Shown here piece by piece: positions 27,656-36,944 of a stretch of 64,000 nucleotides of DNA. The notes beneath the pieces are model-generated. The model was not told the DNA's origin and ran no database searches. It saw only the letters and a program-made list of their open reading frames with translations. The stretch comes from Acuticoccus sp051016205 (lineage in GTDB: Bacteria > Pseudomonadota > Alphaproteobacteria > Rhizobiales > Amorphaceae): contig CP136534.1 of assembly GCA_051016205.1 (NCBI GenBank), forward strand, positions 4,030,001-4,094,000, read 5' to 3'. Each line of letters opens with the position of its first letter. Position 1 is the stretch's first letter. The translations under genes were made by a program, and so were the position numbers.

Positions 27656-28681
27656 ATGAGCATCCATAAAGGCCGCGGCTTTGCCTGCATCAACTATCCC
27701 ATCGGCATGAACCTTGGGGGCGACCCGTCCCAGGCGCTGGTCCACTCCAACCCCGACGGCAAGTTCATGGTGGCGCTCTCCTCCATCGACCTTGGCCAGG
27801 GCATGAAGTCCGTCACACGGCAGATCGCGGCCGAAACCCTCGGCGTCCCTGTGGAGGACGTTTATGTGGACACGGCCGATTCCGACACGGGCCCCCACTG
27901 CATGGGCTCGTTCGCCTCCCGCGGCACCCACCGCGTGGGGAACGCCGTCATCCAGGCCGCCAAGGAAGCGCGCGCCGTCCTCCTGGAAGCGGCTGCGGAA
28001 GAGCTTGAGGTGAACGCGGCCGACCTTGTGACGGACGGCAAAGGCAACATCCACGTCAAAGGCGCGCCGAGCCGGTCCATCACCACCGCCGACGCCTCCT
28101 TGGCTGCACAGTTCAAGCAGGGGCGCACGGTGTCAGGCCGCGGCATCTTCCTCATCCCTTTGAGCGAGGTGAGCCCTGAGACAGGCGAGATGACCCCTGT
28201 CTCATGCTTTGCCCATGCCGCTCTCATCGTGGATGTGGAGGTGGACGACGAGACAGGCGAAGTCACCGTCATGGAGATGAACTCCGCCTACGAGGTGGGC
28301 CGTGCCCTCAACCCCAAGCTTGTGGAACAGCAGCTTGTGGGCGGCGCCTGGATGGGCATGAGCCACGCCCTTTATGAGACCACAGAGCCCTATTACCCCG
28401 ACCGCCGCGACGGACCGGTGGACTTCAACGGCTACCTGATGCCAGGCCCCGGCGACATTGTCCCCCACAACATTGCCGTCTTGGAGCGCCCTGCCCCGGA
28501 CGGCCCCTTCGGCGGCAAAGGTCCTGGCGAGATGTGCGCCAACCCTGTGCTGCCGGCCATCGCCAATGCCGTCTTCAACGCCGTTGGGGTGCGCATCACC
28601 GACCTTCCCATCACGCCCGAAAAGGTCTTGCGCGGGCTACAGAGCAATGGCGGCGCCCGCCCTGCCGGTGCGCAAGCCTAG
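27656..28681 (+). CDS. Molybdenum hydroxylase large subunit, C-terminal half (split gene)
   Basis: A 341-residue protein that supplies the second molybdenum-binding domain. It includes SSIDLGQGMKSVTRQIAAE at about 42-60, the cofactor-contact region CMGSFASRGTHRVGNAV near 82-98, and the catalytic Glu in GGKGPGE at residue 292. It starts with ATG after AGGAGAG at good spacing, so it is translated independently and is not a frameshift remnant. Added to residues 1-440 of the upstream half it gives about 780 residues, the length of a normal one-piece subunit. Its stop abuts the next ATG. Confidence 0.9.
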   Translation: MSIHKGRGFACINYPIGMNLGGDPSQALVHSNPDGKFMVALSSIDLGQGMKSVTRQIAAETLGVPVEDVYVDTADSDTGPHCMGSFASRGTHRVGNAVIQAAKEARAVLLEAAAEELEVNAADLVTDGKGNIHVKGAPSRSITTADASLAAQFKQGRTVSGRGIFLIPLSEVSPETGEMTPVSCFAHAALIVDVEVDDETGEVTVMEMNSAYEVGRALNPKLVEQQLVGGAWMGMSHALYETTEPYYPDRRDGPVDFNGYLMPGPGDIVPHNIAVLERPAPDGPFGGKGPGEMCANPVLPAIANAVFNAVGVRITDLPITPEKVLRGLQSNGGARPAGAQA

Positions 28682-29563
28682 ATGCCTATCCGCCCCACAG
28701 TTGCGGGGATCGATGGGCCGGACAGGCTGGCGACGGCCTTGCGCGATGCCCAGTACCTTGCCGGCGAGGACCTTGCCACCGCCGCCTATCTAGCCCTTGC
28801 GCTCGGCAAACCCCTCCTCCTTGAGGGTGCGCCAGGGGTCGGCAAGACGGAGGCTGCAAAGGCCATCGCCAGCACCCTCGGCCGCGAGATGGTGCGCCTG
28901 CAATGCTATGAGGGGATCGACGCTGCCGCCGCCCTTTATGAGTGGAACTACCCGCGGCAGATCCTCGCCATCCGCCAGGCGGGCGACACCTACGTCAACA
29001 TCTACGCCGACGACTTCTTGATCGCACGGCCCATGCTGGAGGCGCTGCGCCATCCCACCGACACCGTCCTCCTGATCGACGAGATCGACCGCGCCGACCA
29101 CGAGTTCGAGGCGTTTTTGCTAGAATTCTTGTCGGACTTTTCCATCTCCATCCCTGAGCGCGGCACGGTGCGTGCGCACGAGCATCCCGTGGTGGTCCTC
29201 ACCTCCAACCGCACGCGCGAGCTTCATGAGGCGCTGCGGCGCCGCTGCGTCTACCACTGGATCGACTATCCGGACGCTGCGCGCGAGGCGGACATTGTGA
29301 TGATGCGCGCCTCCACCGTCACCCGCCAGACCGCCGACAGGGTGGTTGCCGCCGTGGGCGCCTTGCGCGCCGAGCCCCTCGCCAAGGCCCCTGGCATTGC
29401 CGAGACGGTGGAATGGGCGGAGGCGGCCACACTCCTCCACGCCCAGGGCAATCCCTGGCCTGCCGCCTTCCGCCGTGCCATCGGCGTTGCGCTGAAGGAC
29501 CAGGACGACCTCACCTTCATGGAAGACCGGCTCGACGCCGTCCTCCACAACGCGGCGGCGTGA
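28682..29563 (+). CDS. MoxR-type AAA+ ATPase, CoxD-like
   Basis: A 293-residue AAA+ ATPase with Walker A GAPGVGKTE near residue 50, Walker B VLLIDEIDRAD near 130 and sensor region VVLTSNRTRELHEALRRRC. CoxD, the characterised member, helps mature the CuSMo-type active site of CO dehydrogenase. By analogy this protein would act on the split hydroxylase with the VWA protein encoded next. Its start follows the previous stop directly and its stop overlaps the next start as GTGA, showing tight coupling. Confidence 0.9.
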   Translation: MPIRPTVAGIDGPDRLATALRDAQYLAGEDLATAAYLALALGKPLLLEGAPGVGKTEAAKAIASTLGREMVRLQCYEGIDAAAALYEWNYPRQILAIRQAGDTYVNIYADDFLIARPMLEALRHPTDTVLLIDEIDRADHEFEAFLLEFLSDFSISIPERGTVRAHEHPVVVLTSNRTRELHEALRRRCVYHWIDYPDAAREADIVMMRASTVTRQTADRVVAAVGALRAEPLAKAPGIAETVEWAEAATLLHAQGNPWPAAFRRAIGVALKDQDDLTFMEDRLDAVLHNAAA

Positions 29564-30726
29564 GCGAGACCGCCGCCCCACTGCACAGCGGGCCGATCCC
29601 GCCGTTGCCGCGGGCGGCGGTCCCGTTCGTCACCTTCGCGGCACTCCTGCGCGCCAACGGCTTTTCCGTCGCGCCCGAACAGACGGAGAGTTTCGTCACA
29701 GCTGTCGGTCTTCTGGGACCACGGCACATGAGCGACATTCACCGCGCTGCCGTTGCCACCCTCGCCCCACCCGTGGAACTAAAGGCAGAGTTCGACGCCC
29801 TTTTCCGCGCCCACTTCCTTGGCCAGACCCTCTCCGCGCCCGCCATGGGGGACGATAAGGACGAGCGCGTCTACGAGCCTGACGAAGGCGAGGCAGAAAT
29901 CTTCGAGCCTGAGGAGGCCAACCGCTCAGGCACCGATGCCACCGGCACTGAGGTGCTGACCGCACGCAGTTTTGCCCCTGTGGCAGATGCGGAGGCCCTG
30001 CGTCGCTTTCGCCGCACGGCGCCAGAGCATCTTCCCCGCCGCCGCTCCCGTCGCTTTGCCGCAAAGTCTGGCGGCACACGCCCTGACCTTCGCCGCGCTC
30101 TGCGCGAGGCGGTCAAGCGCGATGGCGAGGTGGTGCGCCTACCGCAGCTCACACGGCGCACACGCCAGCGCCGTATCCTCCTCCTGATCGATGTGTCGGG
30201 CTCCATGAAGGGGGAGACGGACGCCTCCCTTCGCATCGCCCACACCCTCTACCAGGTTGCCGAGCGGGCCGAGGTTTTTACCATCGGCACGCGCCTGACG
30301 CGCATCACAAGGGCGCTGCGTCACCGCAACCGCGACCTTGCCCTCACTGCCGCGTCCCAAAGCGTTGCGGACTGGGATGGCGGCACGCGACTTGGGGATG
30401 CCCTTGCCGCGTTCCTGTCGGTGCCACGCTATGCAGGCTTTGCCCGCAGCGCCTACGTGGTGGTGCTCTCCGACGGTCTTGAGCGGGGCGACCCGTCGCG
30501 CCTGGTTGCCGCGACTGAACGCCTGTCGCGCCTTGCCCACCGCGTCCTTTGGCTGTCGCCTCTGGCAGGGTCGGACGGTTTCGTGCCGCAGACGGAGGCG
30601 TTGCAGGCCATCGCCCCATTCATCTCCCGCTTCGGCTCGGCGGCCTCCATTCACGCCATCACGGAGGAAATCTTGGATCGCGCCGACACCGCGCCAGGCC
30701 GCCACTTCCGGGAACATCGACCATGA
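29560..30726 (+). CDS. VWA-domain protein, CoxE-like
   Basis: A 388-residue protein. The N-terminal helical region (about 1-190) includes an acidic stretch near 95-125. A von Willebrand A domain follows, with the MIDAS residues in DVSGSMKG near 212, the Thr in GGTRLGDAL near 275 and the Asp in LSDGLERGD. CoxE-type proteins pair with MoxR/CoxD ATPases in maturation of molybdenum hydroxylases. I set the start at the GTG overlapping the CoxD-like stop, because upstream sequence in this frame lies inside that gene. Confidence 0.85.
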   Translation: MSETAAPLHSGPIPPLPRAAVPFVTFAALLRANGFSVAPEQTESFVTAVGLLGPRHMSDIHRAAVATLAPPVELKAEFDALFRAHFLGQTLSAPAMGDDKDERVYEPDEGEAEIFEPEEANRSGTDATGTEVLTARSFAPVADAEALRRFRRTAPEHLPRRRSRRFAAKSGGTRPDLRRALREAVKRDGEVVRLPQLTRRTRQRRILLLIDVSGSMKGETDASLRIAHTLYQVAERAEVFTIGTRLTRITRALRHRNRDLALTAASQSVADWDGGTRLGDALAAFLSVPRYAGFARSAYVVVLSDGLERGDPSRLVAATERLSRLAHRVLWLSPLAGSDGFVPQTEALQAIAPFISRFGSAASIHAITEEILDRADTAPGRHFREHRP

Positions 30727-31607
30727 CCATCATCGATGCGCATCACCACGTTTGGCGGCGGGCGGACCTTCCCTGGCTCCTGGGTCCCACACAGCCGCGC
30801 ATATTCGGCCCCTACGATGCCATCAAGCGCGACTATACCGTTGCCGAGTACACAGCCGACCTTGCGGGGACCGGCGTTGAAAAATCCGTCTATGTCCAAG
30901 CCAACTGGGCGCCCAACTGGTTTGTGGACGAGGCCCGTTTCGTCACCAAGCTCGCGGAGGAAACCGGCTGGCCCCACGCCATCGTTGCCTATTGCGATAT
31001 GACGCAGGCCGATGCCCGGGGCGATCTGGACCGCCTTGCGGATTTTCCTCTTGTGCGCGGCATCCGCCACCAGATGCATTGGCATGAGGAGCCGCTTTAT
31101 CGCTTCGCGAAGGGCCCCGATGTGGTGGGCTCGCCCGCGGTCCAGCACAACGTTGCCGCGCTCTCCGACTACGGTTTCGTCTTCGAGCTTCAAGTCTTTG
31201 CAGGGCAGATCACCCCGGCGCTGCGGCTGGTGGATGCGTGCCCCGAGGTCACCTTCGTTCTGCAACACGCCCTGATGCTGGTGGATACGTCCGAAGCCGG
31301 TTTGGCCGCATGGCAGGCGGCGATGAGCGATCTTGCCGCACGGGACAACGTGGTTTGCAAGCTCTCGGGCCTTGGCACTTTCCTGGGCCGCAACGACCCC
31401 GTGCACATCGCCGCGATTGCCACAGAGGCGGTGGACCTTTTCGGCGCAGATCGATGCCTGTTCGGCTCCAATTTCCCCATCGAGAAGCTGTGGAGCGCCT
31501 ACCACCCCCTCCTCAAAGCCCATCAAGACGCCCACGCCAGTCGCAGCGAAGAAGAACAAGCCGCCATCTTCCAAACCACTGCCGAACGCACCTATCGCCT
31601 CGCGTAG
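30723..31607 (+). CDS. Amidohydrolase 2-family metal-dependent hydrolase
   Basis: A 294-residue TIM-barrel hydrolase of the COG3618 kind (lactonase/amidohydrolase). The metal-binding opening DAHHHVW is followed by RGIRHQMHWHEE near residue 115, FVLQHALML near 180 and DRCLFGSNFPIEKLW near 250. It starts within the ATGA overlap with the VWA gene, making it the last gene of the molybdenum hydroxylase operon. It may hydrolyse the hydroxylated product, for example by opening a lactone or lactam. The substrate is not visible. Confidence 0.85.
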   Translation: MTIIDAHHHVWRRADLPWLLGPTQPRIFGPYDAIKRDYTVAEYTADLAGTGVEKSVYVQANWAPNWFVDEARFVTKLAEETGWPHAIVAYCDMTQADARGDLDRLADFPLVRGIRHQMHWHEEPLYRFAKGPDVVGSPAVQHNVAALSDYGFVFELQVFAGQITPALRLVDACPEVTFVLQHALMLVDTSEAGLAAWQAAMSDLAARDNVVCKLSGLGTFLGRNDPVHIAAIATEAVDLFGADRCLFGSNFPIEKLWSAYHPLLKAHQDAHASRSEEEQAAIFQTTAERTYRLA

Positions 31608-31786
31608 GAGGGCTTGGTGCGGCGCCCGCGACCGCTGCCCATCACACAGCGCTCACGCAGATGCGCCAGCCGCCTGAGATGCGCGAGGGAACCTTCCCGC
31701 ACCCCTTCCGGTTTTCCCTCCAGTATCCAAAAAGCGCCGCCGCCATGATGGCTCTTGCGGGCGCCTTTGTAACCAGTGGAGATGTC

Positions 31787-32140
31787 GTGTTGACCTTCAA
31801 CCGTACCACAGCCCTCGCTGCCGGACTTGCCATTGCCCTTGGTGTTGCGGTGGCCCCTGCCAGCGCGCAGATCGAGATTCAGATCCTTCCCGACAATGAC
31901 AGCGTGGCCGAGCAACGGGCCGAGCGTCAGGAACTCATCCGCGAACGCCGCGATGCGCGCCGCGATGCTATTGCCGAGCGACGCGCCGAGGAGCGTCAGG
32001 AAGAACGCGCCGAAAAGCGTCAGGAGCAGCGCGAGGAGATGGTCGAAGAGCGCAAGGAAAAGCGCGAAGAGGTGGTGGAGCAGCGCAAGGAAAAGCGTGA
32101 GGAATTGGCCGAACGCCGTCGGGACCGCCGCACCAACTGA
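31787..32140 (+). CDS. Small exported Arg/Glu-rich helical protein
   Basis: An approximately 117-residue protein. A signal peptide (TALAAGLAIALGVAVAPASAQ) is followed by a 90-residue mature part that is almost wholly Arg, Glu, Lys and Gln, including repeated ERKEKREEVVEQ-type units, which predicts one long charged helix. The GTG at 31787 after GGAG fits the signal peptide best; ATG codons at 31745 and 31748 are alternatives. No function is assigned. It lies 180 bp after the amidohydrolase gene. Confidence 0.65.
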   Translation: MLTFNRTTALAAGLAIALGVAVAPASAQIEIQILPDNDSVAEQRAERQELIRERRDARRDAIAERRAEERQEERAEKRQEQREEMVEERKEKREEVVEQRKEKREELAERRRDRRTN

Positions 32141-32262
32141 CCCTTCCTACGGCTACAGTATCAGAGCCTCTTTCGGTCAGATGAAACCAACTGGCCGAGG
32201 AAAAGCCGCCCCAATCAAACGGTGAAAGCGTAGAGGCTGCGCTCGACCGGGCGCAGACCGCT

Positions 32263-35200
32263 TTACCTCTCGGCCGCTGTGCCCGATGGCCCGCCGGGCA
32301 GGAAAATGTCCGCCGCCTCGAACGCGGCACGCATGTCAGCGATGCCGCGTTCGACGCTGTAGCGTTCCTTGACGAGACGGGTTGCGCTGTCGGCGATGAC
32401 CGTCCAGCGCGCCTCGTCATCATACACGGAAAGGATGGCCTTCACGAAGGCCTCCCCATCACGGGCCACGAGACAGTCCACGTCGTAGCGCGCTTCAATT
32501 CCTTCCGCAGCCAAGGGGGTGAGCACAGTCGGGATTCCCGCCGCCATGGCCTGGAACACCTTGCCCTTTAGCCCCGCCCCGCTTTGCAACGGTGCCACGA
32601 ACAGCCGATGGCTGTCGAACATCACCTGCAGGTCGGGCACGTATCCGCCGATCTCAACGCCCTCAACACCTTTGAGCGCCACATCCGCGTAGGACCCGTA
32701 GGCGAGAAAGCGGATGTCAGGCCGCTTGGCGTGCAGCGCCGGCATCACCTCCCGCGCAAACCACATGACGGCCTCGGCGTTGGGCGGATGGCGGTAGTTC
32801 CCGAGGAACGCCAGCCCTTCCCGCTCAGCAAAAGGCGCGGCCGTCTCACTCACCCTTTGCACCCAAGGCGCTTTGACGAGGTGGACGTCAGGGCCGGCGT
32901 GGGAGAACACCACCGAGGTTTCAACATCAGAGTAGCTGAGGGCAACGTCCGCGGCGCGCATGGCGGCAAGCTCGCGCGCTCTCACGGCTTTGGCGGCCTC
33001 CATGGCGGCGGTATCGCCTGCAGCCGTGGCGGCACGCATTTCGCGCAGGAACTGAAGGTCGGCAAGGTTGAGGAGAACCTTTGCCTGGGGCGCAAGGCGG
33101 CGGATGGCTGGAAGCAATGCTTCTGCCAACTGATAGCGGGTGATGTAGACCGCGTCGAACTCCCCGCCGCGGGCCTGAAGGAAGGCTTCCATGGACGGGA
33201 AGAAGGGCGCGTGCACCACCTCCACCCCCATCGCCTGCACAACTTCTGTGTAGCGGGGCAGATACTCCATGGAGCGGGGCAAAAGCGTCACCTTCGCGCC
33301 AAGCGCCTGGATGAGGCGGATTTCTTCAACGGCGACGAAACTGCCGGCATCCACATCCGTGCGCGGCACTTCGACGAGGACGAAGAGAACCCTCGCATTC
33401 ACCCCCCTGTCGAGAGCCATCGGGGTGGGGATCTGGGGCGGCATCTTGTGGGCCCAGGTCCGCTTGAAGAGTGGCGCATTGAGGACCTGGTGGCGCTTGA
33501 CGCCCGAAGCGGTGTCCGTGCCATGGGACTGGCCCTCGAAGTGGACCACCGTGGCGGACGGTTCGTAGACAACGGTGCGGCCGGCTTCGCGCACCTTGAA
33601 GGCAAGGTCCACGTCCTCGTAGTAGGCGGGGGCGAAGGCCTCTGAAAAGCCGCCGACCGTGCGCCACAGATCGGCCTCCACCATCAGCGCGGCACCGGAG
33701 ATGTAGTCCACCTGCCTGGCGTAGGAAAAGCGCGGATCGTGCGCGTTGCCGCCGCGGCCGACCATGGTGGGCTCACCCCTGTGGTCGACAAGGCCTCCGG
33801 CGTCCTGCAGCCGCCCATCGGGGAAGACGATCTTCGGCCCCACAATCCCCGCTTCGGGGAAGAGGCGGAAGGCCTCGCGCAAGCCATCGAGCCAACCCTC
33901 CGTCACCTCGGTGTCGTTGTTGAGGATCAGAAGGTGGCGACCGTGAGCTGCCTCAGCGCCCCTGTTGACCGCCTTCAGGAAACCGATGGGCGTGTCGTTG
34001 CGAAGGACGGTGAGGCCCTGATGCTCACCAAGGCGGTGCTTGGTGTCATCGGTGCTGCCATCATCCACCACGATGATCTCAAAGGTCGTCTCGACGGGGG
34101 CGAAGGCGAGCGAGGCAAGGGCGATGAAGGTGGTCGGGTACCCGTTGTGTACGGGAATGATGATGGAAACGTGAGGCACCTCCACCGCTTGGAACGACAA
34201 GGCGAACGGCACCGCGCGCTGGGGTCCTGCCACCAGCGCATCATGGAGGCGGGCAAGGTTCTCGCGCAGCCACGGCGACTGCTTGCCTTCGGCGGCAAGG
34301 CGGGAGTGGGTGAGGAGCGCGCGGTATCGGTGCTCGGCCAAAGGCGCGCCTGTACCCGGGATGGGCGGCATCACATCATCAAGGATGCGCGACCAGGGCG
34401 TGGTGTGGCGGGGGGCGGACGCAAAACCGATGGCAATGCGCCCGGAGGCGTCCACCAGTTCCAGGCGATGGACGAGACCGTCGTTGAGACCGATGGGGAT
34501 CGGCAGGCGATGGGTATCAAGGCCGACGCCAGGAGCGGCAACCACGGAGCCCACAGGTGCACCGTCAAGAAGGAGGCGGACGCGGCCTGTGGCGCGCCCC
34601 GTCTCCACCGTCACGCCGCCGTCGGTGATGGCGGCACGGGCGGTGCCGTCTCGCGAAACCCTTTCGCCCACGGTGTAGGCGATTCCGCCGGTGTCAATGT
34701 TGACGGCAACGGGCGGCGCGCCTGCCACGAGCGGGGCCAAAGGGGCTTCGGAGAGGATGAGGCGTCCCTCAGAAAGGCCCTCCATCACGGGGCCGAGAGA
34801 GCTCAAGGGGCGGGCCACAGGCCGGCGCTCGCCCGGGGCGCTGCCTGAAAGCTCCAGTAGGGAAAAAAAGACGTAGGCATCGTCCGCATCGGCAAGGGGT
34901 GTGAGGCGGATCTTAAAGCGCACGGCGGTCGCGCCAGGGGGGACGGCCACAGTCTCGCCAAGGCTTGCGTAGCCGTCGGGGTGGCGGCCGCCGAGGCGTT
35001 CGGGCGGGACGCGGGTGGATGCTTCCCCCACATAACGGTCACCGGGGTCGAAGAACTCAAGCCGCACATCCACCACCGCCCTGTGGGCGCCGAAAAGGCC
35101 GGCCCAACGCACATCAGGGGTGTCGATGGCTATGCGCTCGCCAAGGTCAGGATCGGTGAAGGTGAGGTCCACAGGGTCGAGCCTGCCGCGGGCCGCCACG

Positions 35201-35661
35201 AAGAGCTTCATGAAGCCTGTGTGGTCGCCACTCAGCTGCCAGTCGGGCGCAAGATCGACGCCGAGTTCGGCAAACCCGTCGTCGTGATAGGTGTTCCACG
35301 GCGGTTTGGGGGACGGCAGCGTTGCATCGGCAACGCGGTTGACGTCGGTCAGGCCGCGGCCTGTGGGGATGAAGGGGTGACCGGCAAGGGCTGCCACATG
35401 ATCGCCAGGTGCGGCGATCATCAAACGGTCGTGCCACGCGGCCACAAGGTGGAAAGGGGCGTCTTTGGGCGCTGCCCACCAAGGGGCGGTGGTTTGCGCA
35501 CCGTCGGTGCGTGCGTCTGCGGTGTCGGGAGAGCGCGCTGCCTCGCGTGATGCCTCGGCCGATCGAGCGGTCTCCTCGGCCGCGTCGACGGGCTTGGCGG
35601 GCTCGTCCGCAGGCGGGGTGTCGCTGCCATTGCGCGCGCGTTTTCTAAAAAGGTCAATCAC
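32263..35661 (-). CDS. Multidomain glycosyltransferase (GT2 plus GT4-like)
   Basis: A protein of about 1132 residues. Residues 1-50 are low-complexity. A beta-rich region of unknown fold follows (about 50-440). A GT2 domain (about 490-730) contains VSIIIPVHNG, VVDDGSTDDT and NNDTEV plus the acceptor-site YYEDVDLAFKVREAG. A GT4/GT1-like domain (about 755-1115) contains FLGNYRHPPNAEAV and APLQSGAGLKGKVFQAMAAG. Such enzymes build surface polysaccharide or O-antigen-type glycans from nucleotide sugars. I favour the GTG at 35661, which has GGGGAGG upstream; the open frame reaches 35817 without support. Confidence 0.85.
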   Translation of the reverse strand: MIDLFRKRARNGSDTPPADEPAKPVDAAEETARSAEASREAARSPDTADARTDGAQTTAPWWAAPKDAPFHLVAAWHDRLMIAAPGDHVAALAGHPFIPTGRGLTDVNRVADATLPSPKPPWNTYHDDGFAELGVDLAPDWQLSGDHTGFMKLFVAARGRLDPVDLTFTDPDLGERIAIDTPDVRWAGLFGAHRAVVDVRLEFFDPGDRYVGEASTRVPPERLGGRHPDGYASLGETVAVPPGATAVRFKIRLTPLADADDAYVFFSLLELSGSAPGERRPVARPLSSLGPVMEGLSEGRLILSEAPLAPLVAGAPPVAVNIDTGGIAYTVGERVSRDGTARAAITDGGVTVETGRATGRVRLLLDGAPVGSVVAAPGVGLDTHRLPIPIGLNDGLVHRLELVDASGRIAIGFASAPRHTTPWSRILDDVMPPIPGTGAPLAEHRYRALLTHSRLAAEGKQSPWLRENLARLHDALVAGPQRAVPFALSFQAVEVPHVSIIIPVHNGYPTTFIALASLAFAPVETTFEIIVVDDGSTDDTKHRLGEHQGLTVLRNDTPIGFLKAVNRGAEAAHGRHLLILNNDTEVTEGWLDGLREAFRLFPEAGIVGPKIVFPDGRLQDAGGLVDHRGEPTMVGRGGNAHDPRFSYARQVDYISGAALMVEADLWRTVGGFSEAFAPAYYEDVDLAFKVREAGRTVVYEPSATVVHFEGQSHGTDTASGVKRHQVLNAPLFKRTWAHKMPPQIPTPMALDRGVNARVLFVLVEVPRTDVDAGSFVAVEEIRLIQALGAKVTLLPRSMEYLPRYTEVVQAMGVEVVHAPFFPSMEAFLQARGGEFDAVYITRYQLAEALLPAIRRLAPQAKVLLNLADLQFLREMRAATAAGDTAAMEAAKAVRARELAAMRAADVALSYSDVETSVVFSHAGPDVHLVKAPWVQRVSETAAPFAEREGLAFLGNYRHPPNAEAVMWFAREVMPALHAKRPDIRFLAYGSYADVALKGVEGVEIGGYVPDLQVMFDSHRLFVAPLQSGAGLKGKVFQAMAAGIPTVLTPLAAEGIEARYDVDCLVARDGEAFVKAILSVYDDEARWTVIADSATRLVKERYSVERGIADMRAAFEAADIFLPGGPSGTAAER

Positions 35662-36068
35662 ACCGCGTCGGGGCCTCCCCGCCCGAAGAGCGCCGGCCTG
35701 GGTGATACCCACACAGGTGAGACCGACAAAGGACCGGCACGCAAGGCGATGGTGGAGCGTTGCGGCGCGCGGCAGAAAGCGGCCTGAACCGGACGCGCTG
35801 AGCGTTCCTTGTCTCACCCACGCCCCGTCTTGCCTCCCTTGATGTGTTGCCGACGCGGTCTTTCACGAATCGCCGTGGCAGGGCCGTTGCCATGTCCTTC
35901 ATAGCGCACACGCCTTGCGCGAGCGAGGACGTCGTCTGACCGCTCGCGGTTGCGTCAAACCCACGAACACGGCCGAAGCGCTTGGCCGCGAAGCCATGAT
36001 TTGTTCCGCGAAACGAATCAGGACCGCTGAAAGAGCGGCTACGAAATGCTGCTAATGTCAAGCGGCAT
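35662..36068. other. Intergenic region, about 400 bp, no supported gene
   Basis: This stretch lies between the start of the glycosyltransferase gene and the end of a solute-binding protein gene, both on the minus strand. It should contain the glycosyltransferase promoter and the terminator of the gene upstream. I see only a weak hairpin near 36030 (5-bp stem CCGCT/AGCGG) and no convincing promoter. An open frame through it is Arg-rich and has no ribosome site or family resemblance. Confidence 0.6.
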
Positions 36069-36944
36069 TCATTCCACGCTCGGCGGCATGGCAAGGCCAT
36101 TTGGAATGTGCCGGCTCAGCATCTGCTCGTAGTCAGGGTCTGCCGTCAGTTTTGCAAGGGCCTCGTTGATGGAGGCCAGAAGGTTCGTGTCCCCTTCGCG
36201 CACGGCAATGGACGCGCCTTTGCTGACCACCTTTGGGTCGCTCACCGCCTGGGTCGAAAAGTCGAACGCCTGGCCGATGGACTGTGACAAGAACTCTTCG
36301 CGCGCCGCGATGGCAGGGGCCAGGACCGAGTCCAAGCGTTCAAGGGCAAGGTCGATCCACATCTCGTCGGTGGTGGCGTAAAGGCGCACGGTGCTGGTCT
36401 TGCCGTAGGTTTCGGTCAGATACTGGGCTTGCGCTGTGCTGGCGAGCGCACCGAAGACGGCCGGTCCTTGGGCCTCAAGGTCGCCGGCAGCGTCGCGGGC
36501 CACCACGAAACGCACAGGGGTGCGCACGTAGGGGTCGGAGAAATCCACGAACTCGTCGAACTGCTCGGTGGTGGGAAGGGCGGCGACCACAATATCGATC
36601 CTTCGGTCGCGAAGGGCCGGCACCATCTCCACCGCGTCAAGGGGCACCTGCTCGCACACCACACCCATGATGTTGCACAGGCCGCGCGCCACATCCACGT
36701 CGAGCCCTGCGCGAATGCCGAAGCGGTTCACCATGCTGAACGGCGGCGCCTCGTCCAGGATGCCCACATTGAGGATGCGGCTGATGGATTCGTTCGCCAC
36801 CTCTTCGCTGACAGAGGCCGCGCCGATCAGCTCGGAGACAGGGTCGTCGGTGGTCTCGTCCTCAGCCGCATCCTGCGCCCAAGCGATCCCCACGAGGCCG
36901 GTCAGAACCGTGGCGGCAAGGATGCCCCTCAAAGGCGCTTTCAT
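36069..36944 (-). CDS. Extracellular solute-binding protein, family 3
   Basis: A 291-residue periplasmic protein with a signal peptide ending near AWA. It has the SBP_bac_3 pattern: SRILNVGILDEAPPFSM, the GLDVDVARGLC helix, VEMVPALRDRRIDIVVAALP, the FSDPYVRTPVRFVVARD hinge and NEALAKLTADPDYEQMLSRH at the end. The family usually binds polar amino acids for an ABC importer, but no permease or ATPase gene is nearby. It overlaps the upstream family 1 protein gene by 4 bp (ATGA). The pair is divergent from an MscS-type channel gene. Confidence 0.85.
   Translation of the reverse strand: MKAPLRGILAATVLTGLVGIAWAQDAAEDETTDDPVSELIGAASVSEEVANESISRILNVGILDEAPPFSMVNRFGIRAGLDVDVARGLCNIMGVVCEQVPLDAVEMVPALRDRRIDIVVAALPTTEQFDEFVDFSDPYVRTPVRFVVARDAAGDLEAQGPAVFGALASTAQAQYLTETYGKTSTVRLYATTDEMWIDLALERLDSVLAPAIAAREEFLSQSIGQAFDFSTQAVSDPKVVSKGASIAVREGDTNLLASINEALAKLTADPDYEQMLSRHIPNGLAMPPSVE

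Noticed and set aside
24940..28681. Split hydroxylase subunit as a frameshift or assembly error
   Set aside because: The halves are separated by a complete transporter gene, each has its own start and ribosome site, and the break is at a domain boundary.
35654..36100. Arg-rich 148-residue open frame in the gap before the glycosyltransferase
   Set aside because: No ribosome site, no family resemblance, and it overlaps the likely promoter of the glycosyltransferase and the end of the binding-protein gene.
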